Of a DNA stretch of 7,490 bases, positions 1 through 6,595 are shown one piece after another (the first letter of the stretch is position 1; every line of letters starts with the position of its first letter). This DNA is from Nitrososphaerota archaeon. Lineage in GTDB: Archaea > Thermoproteota > Nitrososphaeria > Nitrososphaerales > CADDZS01. The position numbers were made by a program, and so were the translations under genes. Under the pieces are notes generated by a model. That model had not been told where the DNA came from and ran no database searches. It saw only the letters and a program-made list of their open reading frames with translations. The stretch is taken from positions 1 through 7,490 of the forward strand of contig JAPCJV010000081.1 in NCBI GenBank assembly GCA_027886785.1. Reading direction: 5' to 3'.

Positions 1-486
1 GACGTGGGTCACGATCAGGAATTATCGAAAGAGGAGGCTCTGAATAGGAAACTTGTGTCTCTGGATGAATGGAACGAACTAGAGGAAGGCACCTACCGAT
101 TATTTGAGTACTATAAGAGAGAAGCCCGATTGAAAGGCATCATAATTCCTGATTTCAAACTGGAATTCGGCCGGCTAGGAAAGGACGAATTGATCCAGAT
201 TGATGAACCGCCGACGCATGATTCCGCTCGATTCTGGTCGATGGACAAATACAAAGTTGGTGAAAAGCAAGAAAAAAATTGTCTTGACAAGGAATTCCTT
301 CGGGATTTCCTGTTAAGAAAGGGCTTTTCAGGCGAGGGCGAGGTTCCTGACCTACCAGAGATCGTGTTGTCACAAATATCAAAGAGATGCATAGGAGCGT
401 TTCAGGTGTTGTCCGGACAAAACACTTTGGACTCGCTTGGTTTGCTTAGTGTAGACGAGGTTCTGGCTCAGAACTATCAGAATTGA
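1..486 (+). CDS. purC: SAICAR synthase (phosphoribosylaminoimidazole-succinocarboxamide synthase), C-terminal part, 5' truncated by window edge
   Basis: This is the C-terminal 161 residues of SAICAR synthase, which uses ATP to couple aspartate to CAIR in the cytoplasm. The frame is open from base 1, and the family is about 300 residues long in its ADE1-like form, so the N-terminal ATP-binding half lies outside the window. The GTG at 4 is an internal valine, not a start. Supporting motifs are GHDQELS at the very beginning (family GHDE-I-S), KGIIIPDFKLEFG at 133-171, and the signature DEPPTHDSARFW at 202-237. The family version of that signature is closer to DE..TPDSSRFW, so Pro-Pro and His are variant here. 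YKVGE follows shortly after, and LDKEFLRDFL matches the usual DKQFLRDWL block. The C-terminal helices end at a TGA. The long form with KGIII-D-K-EFG resembles yeast and archaeal enzymes more than the short bacterial ones. It is the first gene of a purine run, 60 bases before purB. Confidence 0.95.
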   Translation, partial: DVGHDQELSKEEALNRKLVSLDEWNELEEGTYRLFEYYKREARLKGIIIPDFKLEFGRLGKDELIQIDEPPTHDSARFWSMDKYKVGEKQEKNCLDKEFLRDFLLRKGFSGEGEVPDLPEIVLSQISKRCIGAFQVLSGQNTLDSLGLLSVDEVLAQNYQN

Positions 487-546
487 CACGCTCCATTAAA
501 ATCGATCAAATTCTCCGAGGCATCTGGGAGAAAAATTGACCTAAAA
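487..546 (+). other. purC-purB spacer with weak hairpin and distant SD-like site
   Basis: This 60-base spacer contains no recognisable promoter. GGGAG at 526-530 is the only Shine-Dalgarno-like run and lies 16 bases before the purB ATG, too far for a strong site. A 6-bp inverted repeat (TTCTCC at 511-516 with GGAGAA at 527-532, 10-base loop) would pair most of that run. This could be chance. The purB frame is open through the whole spacer but has no ATG, GTG or TTG before 547. Confidence 0.35.
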
Positions 547-1977
547 ATGAACACTCCCCGATACTCAGAATTAATTTCGCCTAGTGACTTTCGATATTCA
601 GTACCAGATCTTCTTCCTTTTCTATCAGAGGATGCCTTCGTCAAATACAAAGCACGAGTGGAAGCAGCTCTAGGAAAACAGCTTGCAGACGCGGGGATTT
701 GTCCAAAGTCCGTGGCCGAGGAAATCGAGAGGGCTGCGGAGGAGATAACAGCCGAAGAAGTATATGCCGAAGAACGTCGCATCAAACATGACATTAGGGC
801 GCTGGTGAATGTGATCCGGAGCAAAGTCTCAGACCAGGCGAAACCTTTCGTTCATCTCACAGCAACGTCATACGATATAGTCGACACAGCTAATGCGCTG
901 AGATTCAAAGATGCAGTTTCCCGGGTGGTCATACCAGATCTCGTAAAACTAGAATCAGGTCTCATTGAGTTAACTGTGAAATATTCAGAAACTACACAAA
1001 TCGGCCGAACGCACGGGCAACACGCAGAGCCCATCACCCTCGGGTTCTTCTTATCTTCTTATGTCTCTCGACTAGGACAGAGAATCCTGAAAATCAGTCA
1101 AGCCTTGGATGATCTATCGGGCAAGTTCTCAGGTGCAGTAGGAGTTTATGGCCCTCTTTCCCTAATGATCGACAATCCAGAAGGATTCGAAAAAGCTCTC
1201 TTGGAGTCACTCGGACTCAAAGCATCTGAAGTGTCTACCCAAATCGTCCAACCTGAACCATTGACAGATCTGATACATTCAATTGTATCTACCTTGGGAG
1301 TGATCGCTAATTTAGCTAGAGACATGAGGCAGCTGCAGAGAACGGAAATTTCGGAGATTTCGGAAGAATTCTCCGCCGATCAAGTCGGATCCTCTACAAT
1401 GCCCCAAAAAAGAAATCCAATCAATTTCGAAAACGTCGAAAGTGCATGGAAAAAATTCATGCCTCAGATGACAACCATCTATATGGACCAGATTTCTGAG
1501 CATCAGCGAGATCTTACAAACTCACTGTCACAACGATACATTCCGGAACTCATTTCTGCGTTCGACTACGCGGTAAGAAGGTTGACCTCGACTATCTGGG
1601 ATGAGAAAACCCACAAACCGAAGATTTCAGTGGACCTCGAAATGCTCGCTAAGAATCTGAAGATGAGTTCTGATAAAATCGCTTCAGAACCCCTCTATAT
1701 TCTGCTATCTATCGCTGGTCATCCTGACGCCCACGAATCTGTCAGAAAGATCGTGCAGGAGTCTATACGATCAAAGAGAGACTTTTTGGAGGTTATCAAA
1801 GGAGACAAAGAACTTTCCAGATATCTAGAAAAAATTCCAAAATCTCACCAAAAGATAATCGAAGACCCAAGCCAATATCGAGGGATTGCAGTACAGAAAT
1901 CGCTCAAAATAGCAGAGTCTTGGAAAAACAAAATGTTGAAACTTTCAGCCGATTTTCCAAAGAAAACTCCTACTTGA
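547..1977 (+). CDS. purB: Adenylosuccinate lyase
   Basis: A 476-residue member of the fumarase/aspartase superfamily, assigned as adenylosuccinate lyase. It removes fumarate from SAICAR to give AICAR, and from adenylosuccinate to give AMP, acting as a soluble homotetramer with composite active sites. Visible motifs in order: TSYDIVDTA near residues 107-115 (family TS.D..DT), GRTHGQHAEP at 153-162 with His156 and His159, and the superfamily signature SSTMPQKRNP at 282-291 with the mobile-loop serines Ser282/Ser283. Length is normal (about 430-480). The start is fixed: ATG at 547 is the only canonical start in frame after the purC stop. Gln287 replaces the His or Tyr common in adenylosuccinate lyases; MPQKRNP also occurs in 3-carboxymuconate cycloisomerase (PcaB), the main alternative. 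The purine neighbours make PurB far more likely. The stop is 10 bases before purM. Confidence 0.94.
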   Translation: MNTPRYSELISPSDFRYSVPDLLPFLSEDAFVKYKARVEAALGKQLADAGICPKSVAEEIERAAEEITAEEVYAEERRIKHDIRALVNVIRSKVSDQAKPFVHLTATSYDIVDTANALRFKDAVSRVVIPDLVKLESGLIELTVKYSETTQIGRTHGQHAEPITLGFFLSSYVSRLGQRILKISQALDDLSGKFSGAVGVYGPLSLMIDNPEGFEKALLESLGLKASEVSTQIVQPEPLTDLIHSIVSTLGVIANLARDMRQLQRTEISEISEEFSADQVGSSTMPQKRNPINFENVESAWKKFMPQMTTIYMDQISEHQRDLTNSLSQRYIPELISAFDYAVRRLTSTIWDEKTHKPKISVDLEMLAKNLKMSSDKIASEPLYILLSIAGHPDAHESVRKIVQESIRSKRDFLEVIKGDKELSRYLEKIPKSHQKIIEDPSQYRGIAVQKSLKIAESWKNKMLKLSADFPKKTPT

Positions 1978-1987
1978 TTCTCGGATC

Positions 1988-3127
1988 GTGAAAGAATTCT
2001 TGAAAGGTGTCCGAAACTCGGAGCGAAGCTTATCCTACTGCAAAGTAGGAGTAGACCGAAAAAGTCGCGAAAAGTCTAGGTCCAAGATTCAATCCGATCT
2101 TTTGACGGACCCGGCCTCCTATCCGTTCGGCCCATTCATCCAGCTTCCTTTCGGAACTCTTTATTCTAGTCCTTCAGATCGAAATCAATTCTACGACATC
2201 CAGATCGAGGGAGTTGGAACTAAGACCTTACTCGCGGAACTTTCTGGGAACTATTTCTCAATCGGAAAGGACGCAGTGGCAATGGCGGCGAATGACGTTA
2301 TTCGCTCAGGGGCAAGACCTATTCTAATCAGCGACGCGATACATATCTCAAAAAGCGAGCCGCAAAGGGTGCAGCAGCTTGTATCGGGTGTTAGGGAAGG
2401 GGCAAAAGCTGCTGGGGGCCTTTTAGTTTCAGGGGAAACGGGGGACGTTGCTGAGATCTTACATAATGAAATTGAAAAGAAATCTCCGCCGTTCGATCTT
2501 TTTGTTTCATGTCTCGGACTCGCGAGCAGGAACCAAATCATCGCGGGCGAAATCTCGCTTGGAGATAGGGTCATCGGGCTAAGGAGCGCGGGGATCCATT
2601 CCAACGGCTTGACACTCGCAAGGAGGGTCTTACTCAAACAATGGGGAGGGAGGTACAAAAAATGGGAGACTCCCGCAGGCCTTGAACACCCTGTGTTAGA
2701 AGAGTTGTTGATCCCCACGCGCATATTTGTCAACGACTTGAAACGCATTCAAGAAATTGCAAAAGTCAAGGCAGCTGTTCATATCACCGGGGATGGCTTT
2801 GCGAAATTTAGGCGACTTATCGAATGGAAAAACGGAGGTAAGAGACCCGGCTTAGGTTTCAGGTTCGCGATAAAAGAAAAGCAGCCTCCTATCTTTGATT
2901 TGATCCAAAAGACCTCTAAATTCATGGGAAGCCCGATTTCCTTGAAGGAGATGTATAGGACATTCAATATGGGGTATGGTTTTGCGGTCGTCGTATCCCC
3001 CGCTGATGCAACAATTATTCTTGATTCCTTAAATATCAATGGCGGAGCCGTTGACATTGGCTTCGTTTCGAAAGACGGTGCGATTTCGGTAGTTCTGCCC
3101 GGTGCAGAAAAGCCGATATTGTTATGA
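1988..3127 (+). CDS. purM: Phosphoribosylformylglycinamidine cyclo-ligase (AIR synthetase), divergent
   Basis: AIR synthetase closes the imidazole ring of FGAM to AIR using ATP. It belongs to the same ATP-binding superfamily as PurL, SelD, ThiL and HypE. The 379 residues show YCKVGVD at 17-23 (family Y...GVD), EGVGTK at 74-79 (usually DGVGTK), KDAVAMAANDV at 94-104 followed by GARP, SGETG at 148-152 (usually GGETA), GIHSNGLTLAR at 202-212, PTRIFV at 243-248, HITGDG at 265-270 (usually HITGGG) and EMYRTFNMGYG at 321-331. All regions of the family are present, so it looks full length and functional, though several motif positions are substituted. Start: GTG 1988 is given; TTG at 2000 (residue 5) is possible and has GTGA eight bases upstream. 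Neither choice removes conserved sequence. The gene lies 10 bases after purB, so it is probably co-transcribed and translationally coupled. Confidence 0.94.
   Translation: MKEFLKGVRNSERSLSYCKVGVDRKSREKSRSKIQSDLLTDPASYPFGPFIQLPFGTLYSSPSDRNQFYDIQIEGVGTKTLLAELSGNYFSIGKDAVAMAANDVIRSGARPILISDAIHISKSEPQRVQQLVSGVREGAKAAGGLLVSGETGDVAEILHNEIEKKSPPFDLFVSCLGLASRNQIIAGEISLGDRVIGLRSAGIHSNGLTLARRVLLKQWGGRYKKWETPAGLEHPVLEELLIPTRIFVNDLKRIQEIAKVKAAVHITGDGFAKFRRLIEWKNGGKRPGLGFRFAIKEKQPPIFDLIQKTSKFMGSPISLKEMYRTFNMGYGFAVVVSPADATIILDSLNINGGAVDIGFVSKDGAISVVLPGAEKPILL
2033..2050 (+). repeat. 7-bp inverted repeat with GCAA (GNRA) tetraloop inside purM
   Basis: TCCTACT (2033-2039), GCAA (2040-2043) and AGTAGGA (2044-2050) form a perfect seven-pair stem with a GNRA-type loop in the sense RNA, 45 bases after the purM GTG. 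It overlaps codons for the conserved YCKVGV segment. Its stability is modest (three GC pairs), and no function can be assigned. Confidence 0.4.
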
Positions 3128-3179
3128 TTCATAATTTCATTAGGTCACTTTTGAAAACGCGGAGTCCGATCTTTGATAA
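3128..3179 (+). other. purM-purS spacer
   Basis: A 52-base spacer with no clear promoter, terminator or regulatory hairpin visible. GGAG at 3161-3164 is the only SD-like element, 15 bases from the purS TTG. A TAA at 3177-3179 is in frame with purS and directly abuts its start codon, which rules out any longer purS. Confidence 0.5.
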
Positions 3180-3446
3180 TTGAGATTCAGGGCTACCATC
3201 GAAGTAGGATTGAGAAAAGATCACTTCGACCCCGAGTCCGAGACGATCAAAAAGACATTGCGTGATTTGAATTTTCAAGTTAATTCTTTGCGGGTTCTGA
3301 AAGTGTATCAAATAGTCCTGGATTCGGGCTCGAAGAAAGAAGCCGAAACGACGGTCAGGAAGATGTGTTCGCGACTTCTCGTAAACCCAACGAAGGACGA
3401 CTTTCACTTTAAGGTTGAACCGATAGATAATGGCTCAGAGTCTTAA
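3180..3446 (+). CDS. purS: FGAM synthase subunit PurS (TTG start)
   Basis: PurS is a small non-catalytic protein that joins PurQ to PurL in the FGAM synthase complex, thought to help the ammonia tunnel between glutaminase and synthetase. The 88 residues fit the family's usual 80-90. The first strand FRATIEVGL with DPES (family V.V.LK.GV.DP.G) is followed by TIKKTLRDLNF, then VLKVYQIVLD (family VGK.IEL), and a C-terminal CSRLLVNPTKDDFHFKVEP (family C..LLANPVIE.Y..EV). The start is TTG at 3180: TAA sits immediately before it in frame, and the next in-frame TTG (3210) would remove the first beta strand. No strong Shine-Dalgarno site is visible. The 3' end overlaps purL by 17 bases, suggesting coupled translation of interacting subunits. 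Confidence 0.93.
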   Translation: MRFRATIEVGLRKDHFDPESETIKKTLRDLNFQVNSLRVLKVYQIVLDSGSKKEAETTVRKMCSRLLVNPTKDDFHFKVEPIDNGSES

Positions 3447-5784
3447 ACTCGTCTCGGTGGACGACAAAAAAGCTTTCCAGCTGTGTCGAAAGCTTGGAAC
3501 GGGATTGTCATTTCAGGAAGTATCGGCAGTTAGGGCGTACTTCAAAAAAATCGGACGCGATCCGACAGAAATAGAATTGCAGACGATCGCTCAAACGTGG
3601 TCCGAACATTGCTTTCACAAAGTCTTCAAGTCGAAAATAAGATTTGGTTCGCAAACAATCAACGGACTCTTTAATTCATTTATCAAACGGGCAACCCAGG
3701 AAATTGCCCCAAGCTGGGTAATTTCGGCCTTTTCCGATAATGCTGGGATAATAAAGTTCGAGGAAACACTTTCTATAGCAGCCAAAGTGGAAACCCACAA
3801 CCACCCCAGCGCGATCGAACCGTTCGGGGGAGCTGCAACAGGAGTAGGAGGGGTAATCCGAGATATCCTCGGAGTCTGGGCGGAGCCGATCGCGAATACA
3901 GATATGCTGTTTTTCGGCCACCTCGATTTTCCCTACAAGCGATTACCAGCTGGGATCATGCATGCCAGATATCTGTTGAGTGGTGTGGTCTCCGGCGTGG
4001 GCGCCTATGGCAATAATATGGGGATTCCAACGGTCAACGGGGGAGTTTACTTTGATGAAAGTTTTACAGGCTATACGCTCGTCTTCTGCGGGTGCATCGG
4101 GCTCCTCAAGAATCGAAATTATGCGAGAAACGCCAAATCTGGCGATGTATTGGTCATCGCCGGAGGAAGGACGGGAAAAGATGGAATCCATGGAGTGAAT
4201 TTTGCTTCTGAGAAAATCGAAGGAGATCCAGATGCCCTCCGCCCAGCGGTACAGATACCCAATCCCATCACGGAAGAGAAACTTGCGAGAGCTGTAATTG
4301 AAATCGGGAACAAACGGCTTGCTTCGGCGATTACTGACCTGGGCGGAGGAGGCCTTTCTTCGGGTGTTTGCGAGCTCGCCAAATCTTTCGGATGTGGAGC
4401 AGAGGTAGATCTTGCGAGCATCCCTCTCAAAACTTCGGATCTGGAGCCCTGGGAGATATGGATCTCTGAATCTCAAGAGAGAATGCTTCTTGTGGTTCCA
4501 GAGCAAACACTGTCGAAGACCCTTTCGATATTTGAAAGCGAAGAAATTGAAGCGAGCGCCATCGGAGCACTCACTGCCTCCGGTCAGGTGGTACTACGAA
4601 ATAGAGACACGGAGCTCGGCAGACTAGATCTCCAGTTCCTGTTTTCTCCTCCGCTTCCGAAACTCGAAACCAAAAAATATGGGTTCGCCAACGGAAAAAG
4701 AAATTCCGAAGTTTCACCTCACTTCAAAGCGACAAACCTCCAAGAGGATGTATTGTCGCTTCTTGGCTCTCCAAACATCGCCAGCAAGGAGGGCATAGTT
4801 AGGACATACGACTTTGAAGTAAAGGGCAACACCGTAATCAAACCTTTCCAATATCCTCGCTCCGGCCCCAATGACGCTGCAGTCCTGAAACCTGTTAGGA
4901 ACTCGGAAAAGGGGTTAGCGATCTCTTGTGGATTCAATCCACGCCTTAGCGCTATTGATCCCTATTGGATGGCTGTCGCATCGATCGATGAAGCGTTGAG
5001 GAATAATATCGCGGTGGGCGGCAGAAGGATCGCCCTTTTGGACAATTTCGCATGGGGAGATCCAGAAGACCAGAGAAACCTGTGGGCACTGGTTAGAGCT
5101 TCGCAAGCGTGCTATGTTGTCTCCAAAGCATTTGAAGCTCCCTTTATCTCGGGAAAAGACAGTCTGTATAATCAAACCCCCATTGGAGAAATCCTACCCA
5201 CTCTGGTCATCACTGCGCTAGGAATTGTTCCTGAAATCTCTGGATGCGTGACTGCAGACTTCAAGCGGCCGGGAGACTCGATTTTTCTTGTTGGGGAAAC
5301 ACATCAAGAACTAGGGGGATCTGAATTCTACAAACTCAAAGGCGTATCCGGCGGCAGTGTGCCCAAAATAGATCTCCTCAAGGCGCCTTCGCGGTACAAG
5401 GGAATGAACCGAGCTATGGATCAGAGAATAGTTAGGGCGTGCCACGATCTATCGCAGGGAGGGCTGATCGTGGCTCTGGCGGAAATGTGTTTTGCAAACG
5501 GGTTCGGAGCAGATATTACAATTGAAAACGCTTCCTCCGAAATACAGATTCTTTCGGAACTATTTTCTGAATCCAATTCCAGATTTCTGGTGGAGGTACG
5601 TTCTGAGGATCTAGACAAATTTGAGAAAACAATGAAAGAATTTCCCACAGCGAAATTGGGCACGATTCAAGAGCGAGGAATTATTGCTGTCAAAGGCCCT
5701 AAGGGTAGAAGGCTGTTGGATGTCCCGGTCGATGAATGCTACGCCTCTTGGACAAAGCGATTTTCCAACAACGTCGGAGGGTGA
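3430..5784 (+). CDS. purL: FGAM synthase subunit PurL (synthetase)
   Basis: This is the catalytic synthetase subunit of FGAM synthase, which uses ATP and ammonia from PurQ to convert FGAR to FGAM. Its 784 residues are slightly longer than typical mid-size PurL (about 720-760), and it lacks the fused glutaminase of the large form. Motifs: TWSEHCFHK at 56-64 (His60 in the conserved EHC..K motif), KVETHNHPSAIEPFGG at 119-134 followed by AATGVGGVIRDI, GGRTGKDGIHG at 245-255, ITDLGGGGLSS at 301-311, SESQERM at 346-352, SGKDSLYN at 574-581 in the second half, CHDLSQGGL at 671-679, and SRFLVEV at 717-723. These mark the two tandem PurM-like halves. ATG at 3430 lies inside the end of purS; AAGGTTGA at 3411-3418 is a weak possible ribosome site. 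No disrupted key motif is seen. The TGA stop lies within the purQ ribosome-binding stretch. Confidence 0.97.
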   Translation: MAQSLKLVSVDDKKAFQLCRKLGTGLSFQEVSAVRAYFKKIGRDPTEIELQTIAQTWSEHCFHKVFKSKIRFGSQTINGLFNSFIKRATQEIAPSWVISAFSDNAGIIKFEETLSIAAKVETHNHPSAIEPFGGAATGVGGVIRDILGVWAEPIANTDMLFFGHLDFPYKRLPAGIMHARYLLSGVVSGVGAYGNNMGIPTVNGGVYFDESFTGYTLVFCGCIGLLKNRNYARNAKSGDVLVIAGGRTGKDGIHGVNFASEKIEGDPDALRPAVQIPNPITEEKLARAVIEIGNKRLASAITDLGGGGLSSGVCELAKSFGCGAEVDLASIPLKTSDLEPWEIWISESQERMLLVVPEQTLSKTLSIFESEEIEASAIGALTASGQVVLRNRDTELGRLDLQFLFSPPLPKLETKKYGFANGKRNSEVSPHFKATNLQEDVLSLLGSPNIASKEGIVRTYDFEVKGNTVIKPFQYPRSGPNDAAVLKPVRNSEKGLAISCGFNPRLSAIDPYWMAVASIDEALRNNIAVGGRRIALLDNFAWGDPEDQRNLWALVRASQACYVVSKAFEAPFISGKDSLYNQTPIGEILPTLVITALGIVPEISGCVTADFKRPGDSIFLVGETHQELGGSEFYKLKGVSGGSVPKIDLLKAPSRYKGMNRAMDQRIVRACHDLSQGGLIVALAEMCFANGFGADITIENASSEIQILSELFSESNSRFLVEVRSEDLDKFEKTMKEFPTAKLGTIQERGIIAVKGPKGRRLLDVPVDECYASWTKRFSNNVGG
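5776..5784 (+). promoter_or_regulatory. Ribosome-binding site of purQ
   Basis: GGAGGGTGA spans the last codons and TGA stop of purL and ends 7 bases before the ATG at 5792. It is the best Shine-Dalgarno match in the window, containing both GGAGG and GGTGA, and it decides the purQ start over the longer open frame beginning at 5684. Placing it on the purL stop suggests stop-dependent re-initiation. Confidence 0.75.
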
Positions 5785-5791
5785 ATTTGGC

Positions 5792-6592
5792 ATGGAACGA
5801 GAAAGAATCAAAATCTGTGTCATGCGGGTCGGTGGAACTAATAGAGATGCAGATGCCGCGGTTTGTCTTGAGGATCAAGGTGCCATAGTAGAGGTACTTC
5901 ATCTGAATGATGTCCTCAGACGCAGAAATCTAAATTCCTATGACGGTCTCGTTTTTCCTGGAGGATTTGCCTACGGAGATTATGTTCGCGCCGGTGCTAT
6001 CTGGGCAAAAAGAATTCGCGCTTCCCTTCGAGAGGATCTGAACACATTTGTTCAATCCGGAAAGCCCGTGCTTGGCATATGCAATGGGTTTCAAGTGTTG
6101 ATTGAAACGGGCCTTCTCCCCACGCCGGATTTTTCTGAAGACTCCAAGGTTGCCCTCGCAGGGAATAGCTCTGGCAAGTTCGAGTGTCGCTGGATCAATC
6201 TGAAGGCTGCCTCAGATTCCAACTGCGTTTTCACGAAGGGCGTTTCGCAGATTATGAAATTTCCCATTGCCCATGGAGAAGGCCGCTTTATCGCGCAGGA
6301 CAAAGAAACATACTCTAATCTCGAGAAAAATCATCAGGTAGCCCTTCAGTATTGTGATGATTCGGGACTACCCGCGGACAAAAGATATCCTGCAAATCCT
6401 AACGGGTCTGAATTTGACATTGCAGGAATTTGCAATGAATCGGGAAATGTTTTGGGGTTGATGCCCCACCCAGAGGATGCGTACTGGGGATACCAAACCC
6501 CAGATTGGCCCGAAAAGCAGGAAATTCCGCAGTTCGGAGATGGCAAGGAGATCTTTAGAGCGATGGTGGATTACGTCCAAAACAATTTTTGA
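5792..6592 (+). CDS. purQ: FGAM synthase subunit PurQ (glutaminase), long form
   Basis: PurQ is the class I glutamine amidotransferase subunit that hydrolyses glutamine and passes ammonia to PurL. From ATG 5792 it has 266 residues, longer than the roughly 220-230 of the common short PurQ. Motifs: MRVGGTNRD at 11-19, FPGGFAYGDYVRAGAI at 55-70, the nucleophile elbow GICNGFQVL at 95-103 with Cys97, IAHGEGRF at 159-166, ANPNGS at 201-206 followed by IAGI, and GLMPHPED at 222-229 with His226 and Glu228 completing the Cys-His-Glu triad. The extra length lies mostly after the glutaminase elbow and resembles the glutaminase domain of large PurL proteins. The frame is open upstream to 5684, but those 36 residues overlap purL, do not resemble PurQ, and precede the clear ribosome site. 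Cys97, His226 and Glu228 are intact, so it should be active. Its 3' end stops 3 bases from the convergent folD. Confidence 0.96.
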   Translation: MERERIKICVMRVGGTNRDADAAVCLEDQGAIVEVLHLNDVLRRRNLNSYDGLVFPGGFAYGDYVRAGAIWAKRIRASLREDLNTFVQSGKPVLGICNGFQVLIETGLLPTPDFSEDSKVALAGNSSGKFECRWINLKAASDSNCVFTKGVSQIMKFPIAHGEGRFIAQDKETYSNLEKNHQVALQYCDDSGLPADKRYPANPNGSEFDIAGICNESGNVLGLMPHPEDAYWGYQTPDWPEKQEIPQFGDGKEIFRAMVDYVQNNF

Positions 6593-6595
6593 AAG

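Noticed and set aside
4..486. GTG at 4 as the start of a 160-residue gene
   Set aside because: The frame is open to base 1 and the protein begins in the middle of SAICAR synthase; the gene is truncated by the window edge.
511..532. 6-bp hairpin in the purC-purB spacer as a riboswitch or attenuator
   Set aside because: The stem is short, has no T-run, and shows no purine-riboswitch core. At most it could weakly cover the SD-like GGGAG.
484..549. Possible PurC-PurB fusion by TGA read-through, since both genes share a frame and 20 sense codons link them
   Set aside because: TGA ends most genes here at the expected family length, the linker residues resemble neither protein, and PurB has its own ATG. 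Chance frame agreement is enough.
1348..1365. Tandem 9-base repeat ATTTCGGAG/ATTTCGGAA in purB
   Set aside because: It encodes the ISEISE part of a segment aligning with the normal EIGE..EPF region before the signature loop, so it is ordinary coding sequence.
2251..3132. Minus-strand open frames of 165 and 117 codons opposite purM
   Set aside because: They are shadows of the purM codon pattern with no recognisable motifs.
3943..4506. 187-codon open frame on the minus strand within purL
   Set aside because: It lies wholly opposite a highly conserved PurL coding segment and its translation resembles no known family.
3528..5440. AGTTAGGGCGT occurs twice (3528-3538 and 5430-5440) in purL
   Set aside because: Both copies encode short unrelated VRA stretches. 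An isolated 11-mer pair in a 2.3-kb gene is not evidence of a repeat element.
5684..5791. 36-residue N-terminal extension of PurQ overlapping purL
   Set aside because: It lacks PurQ similarity, overlaps conserved purL sequence, and is bypassed by a clear ribosome site before ATG 5792.
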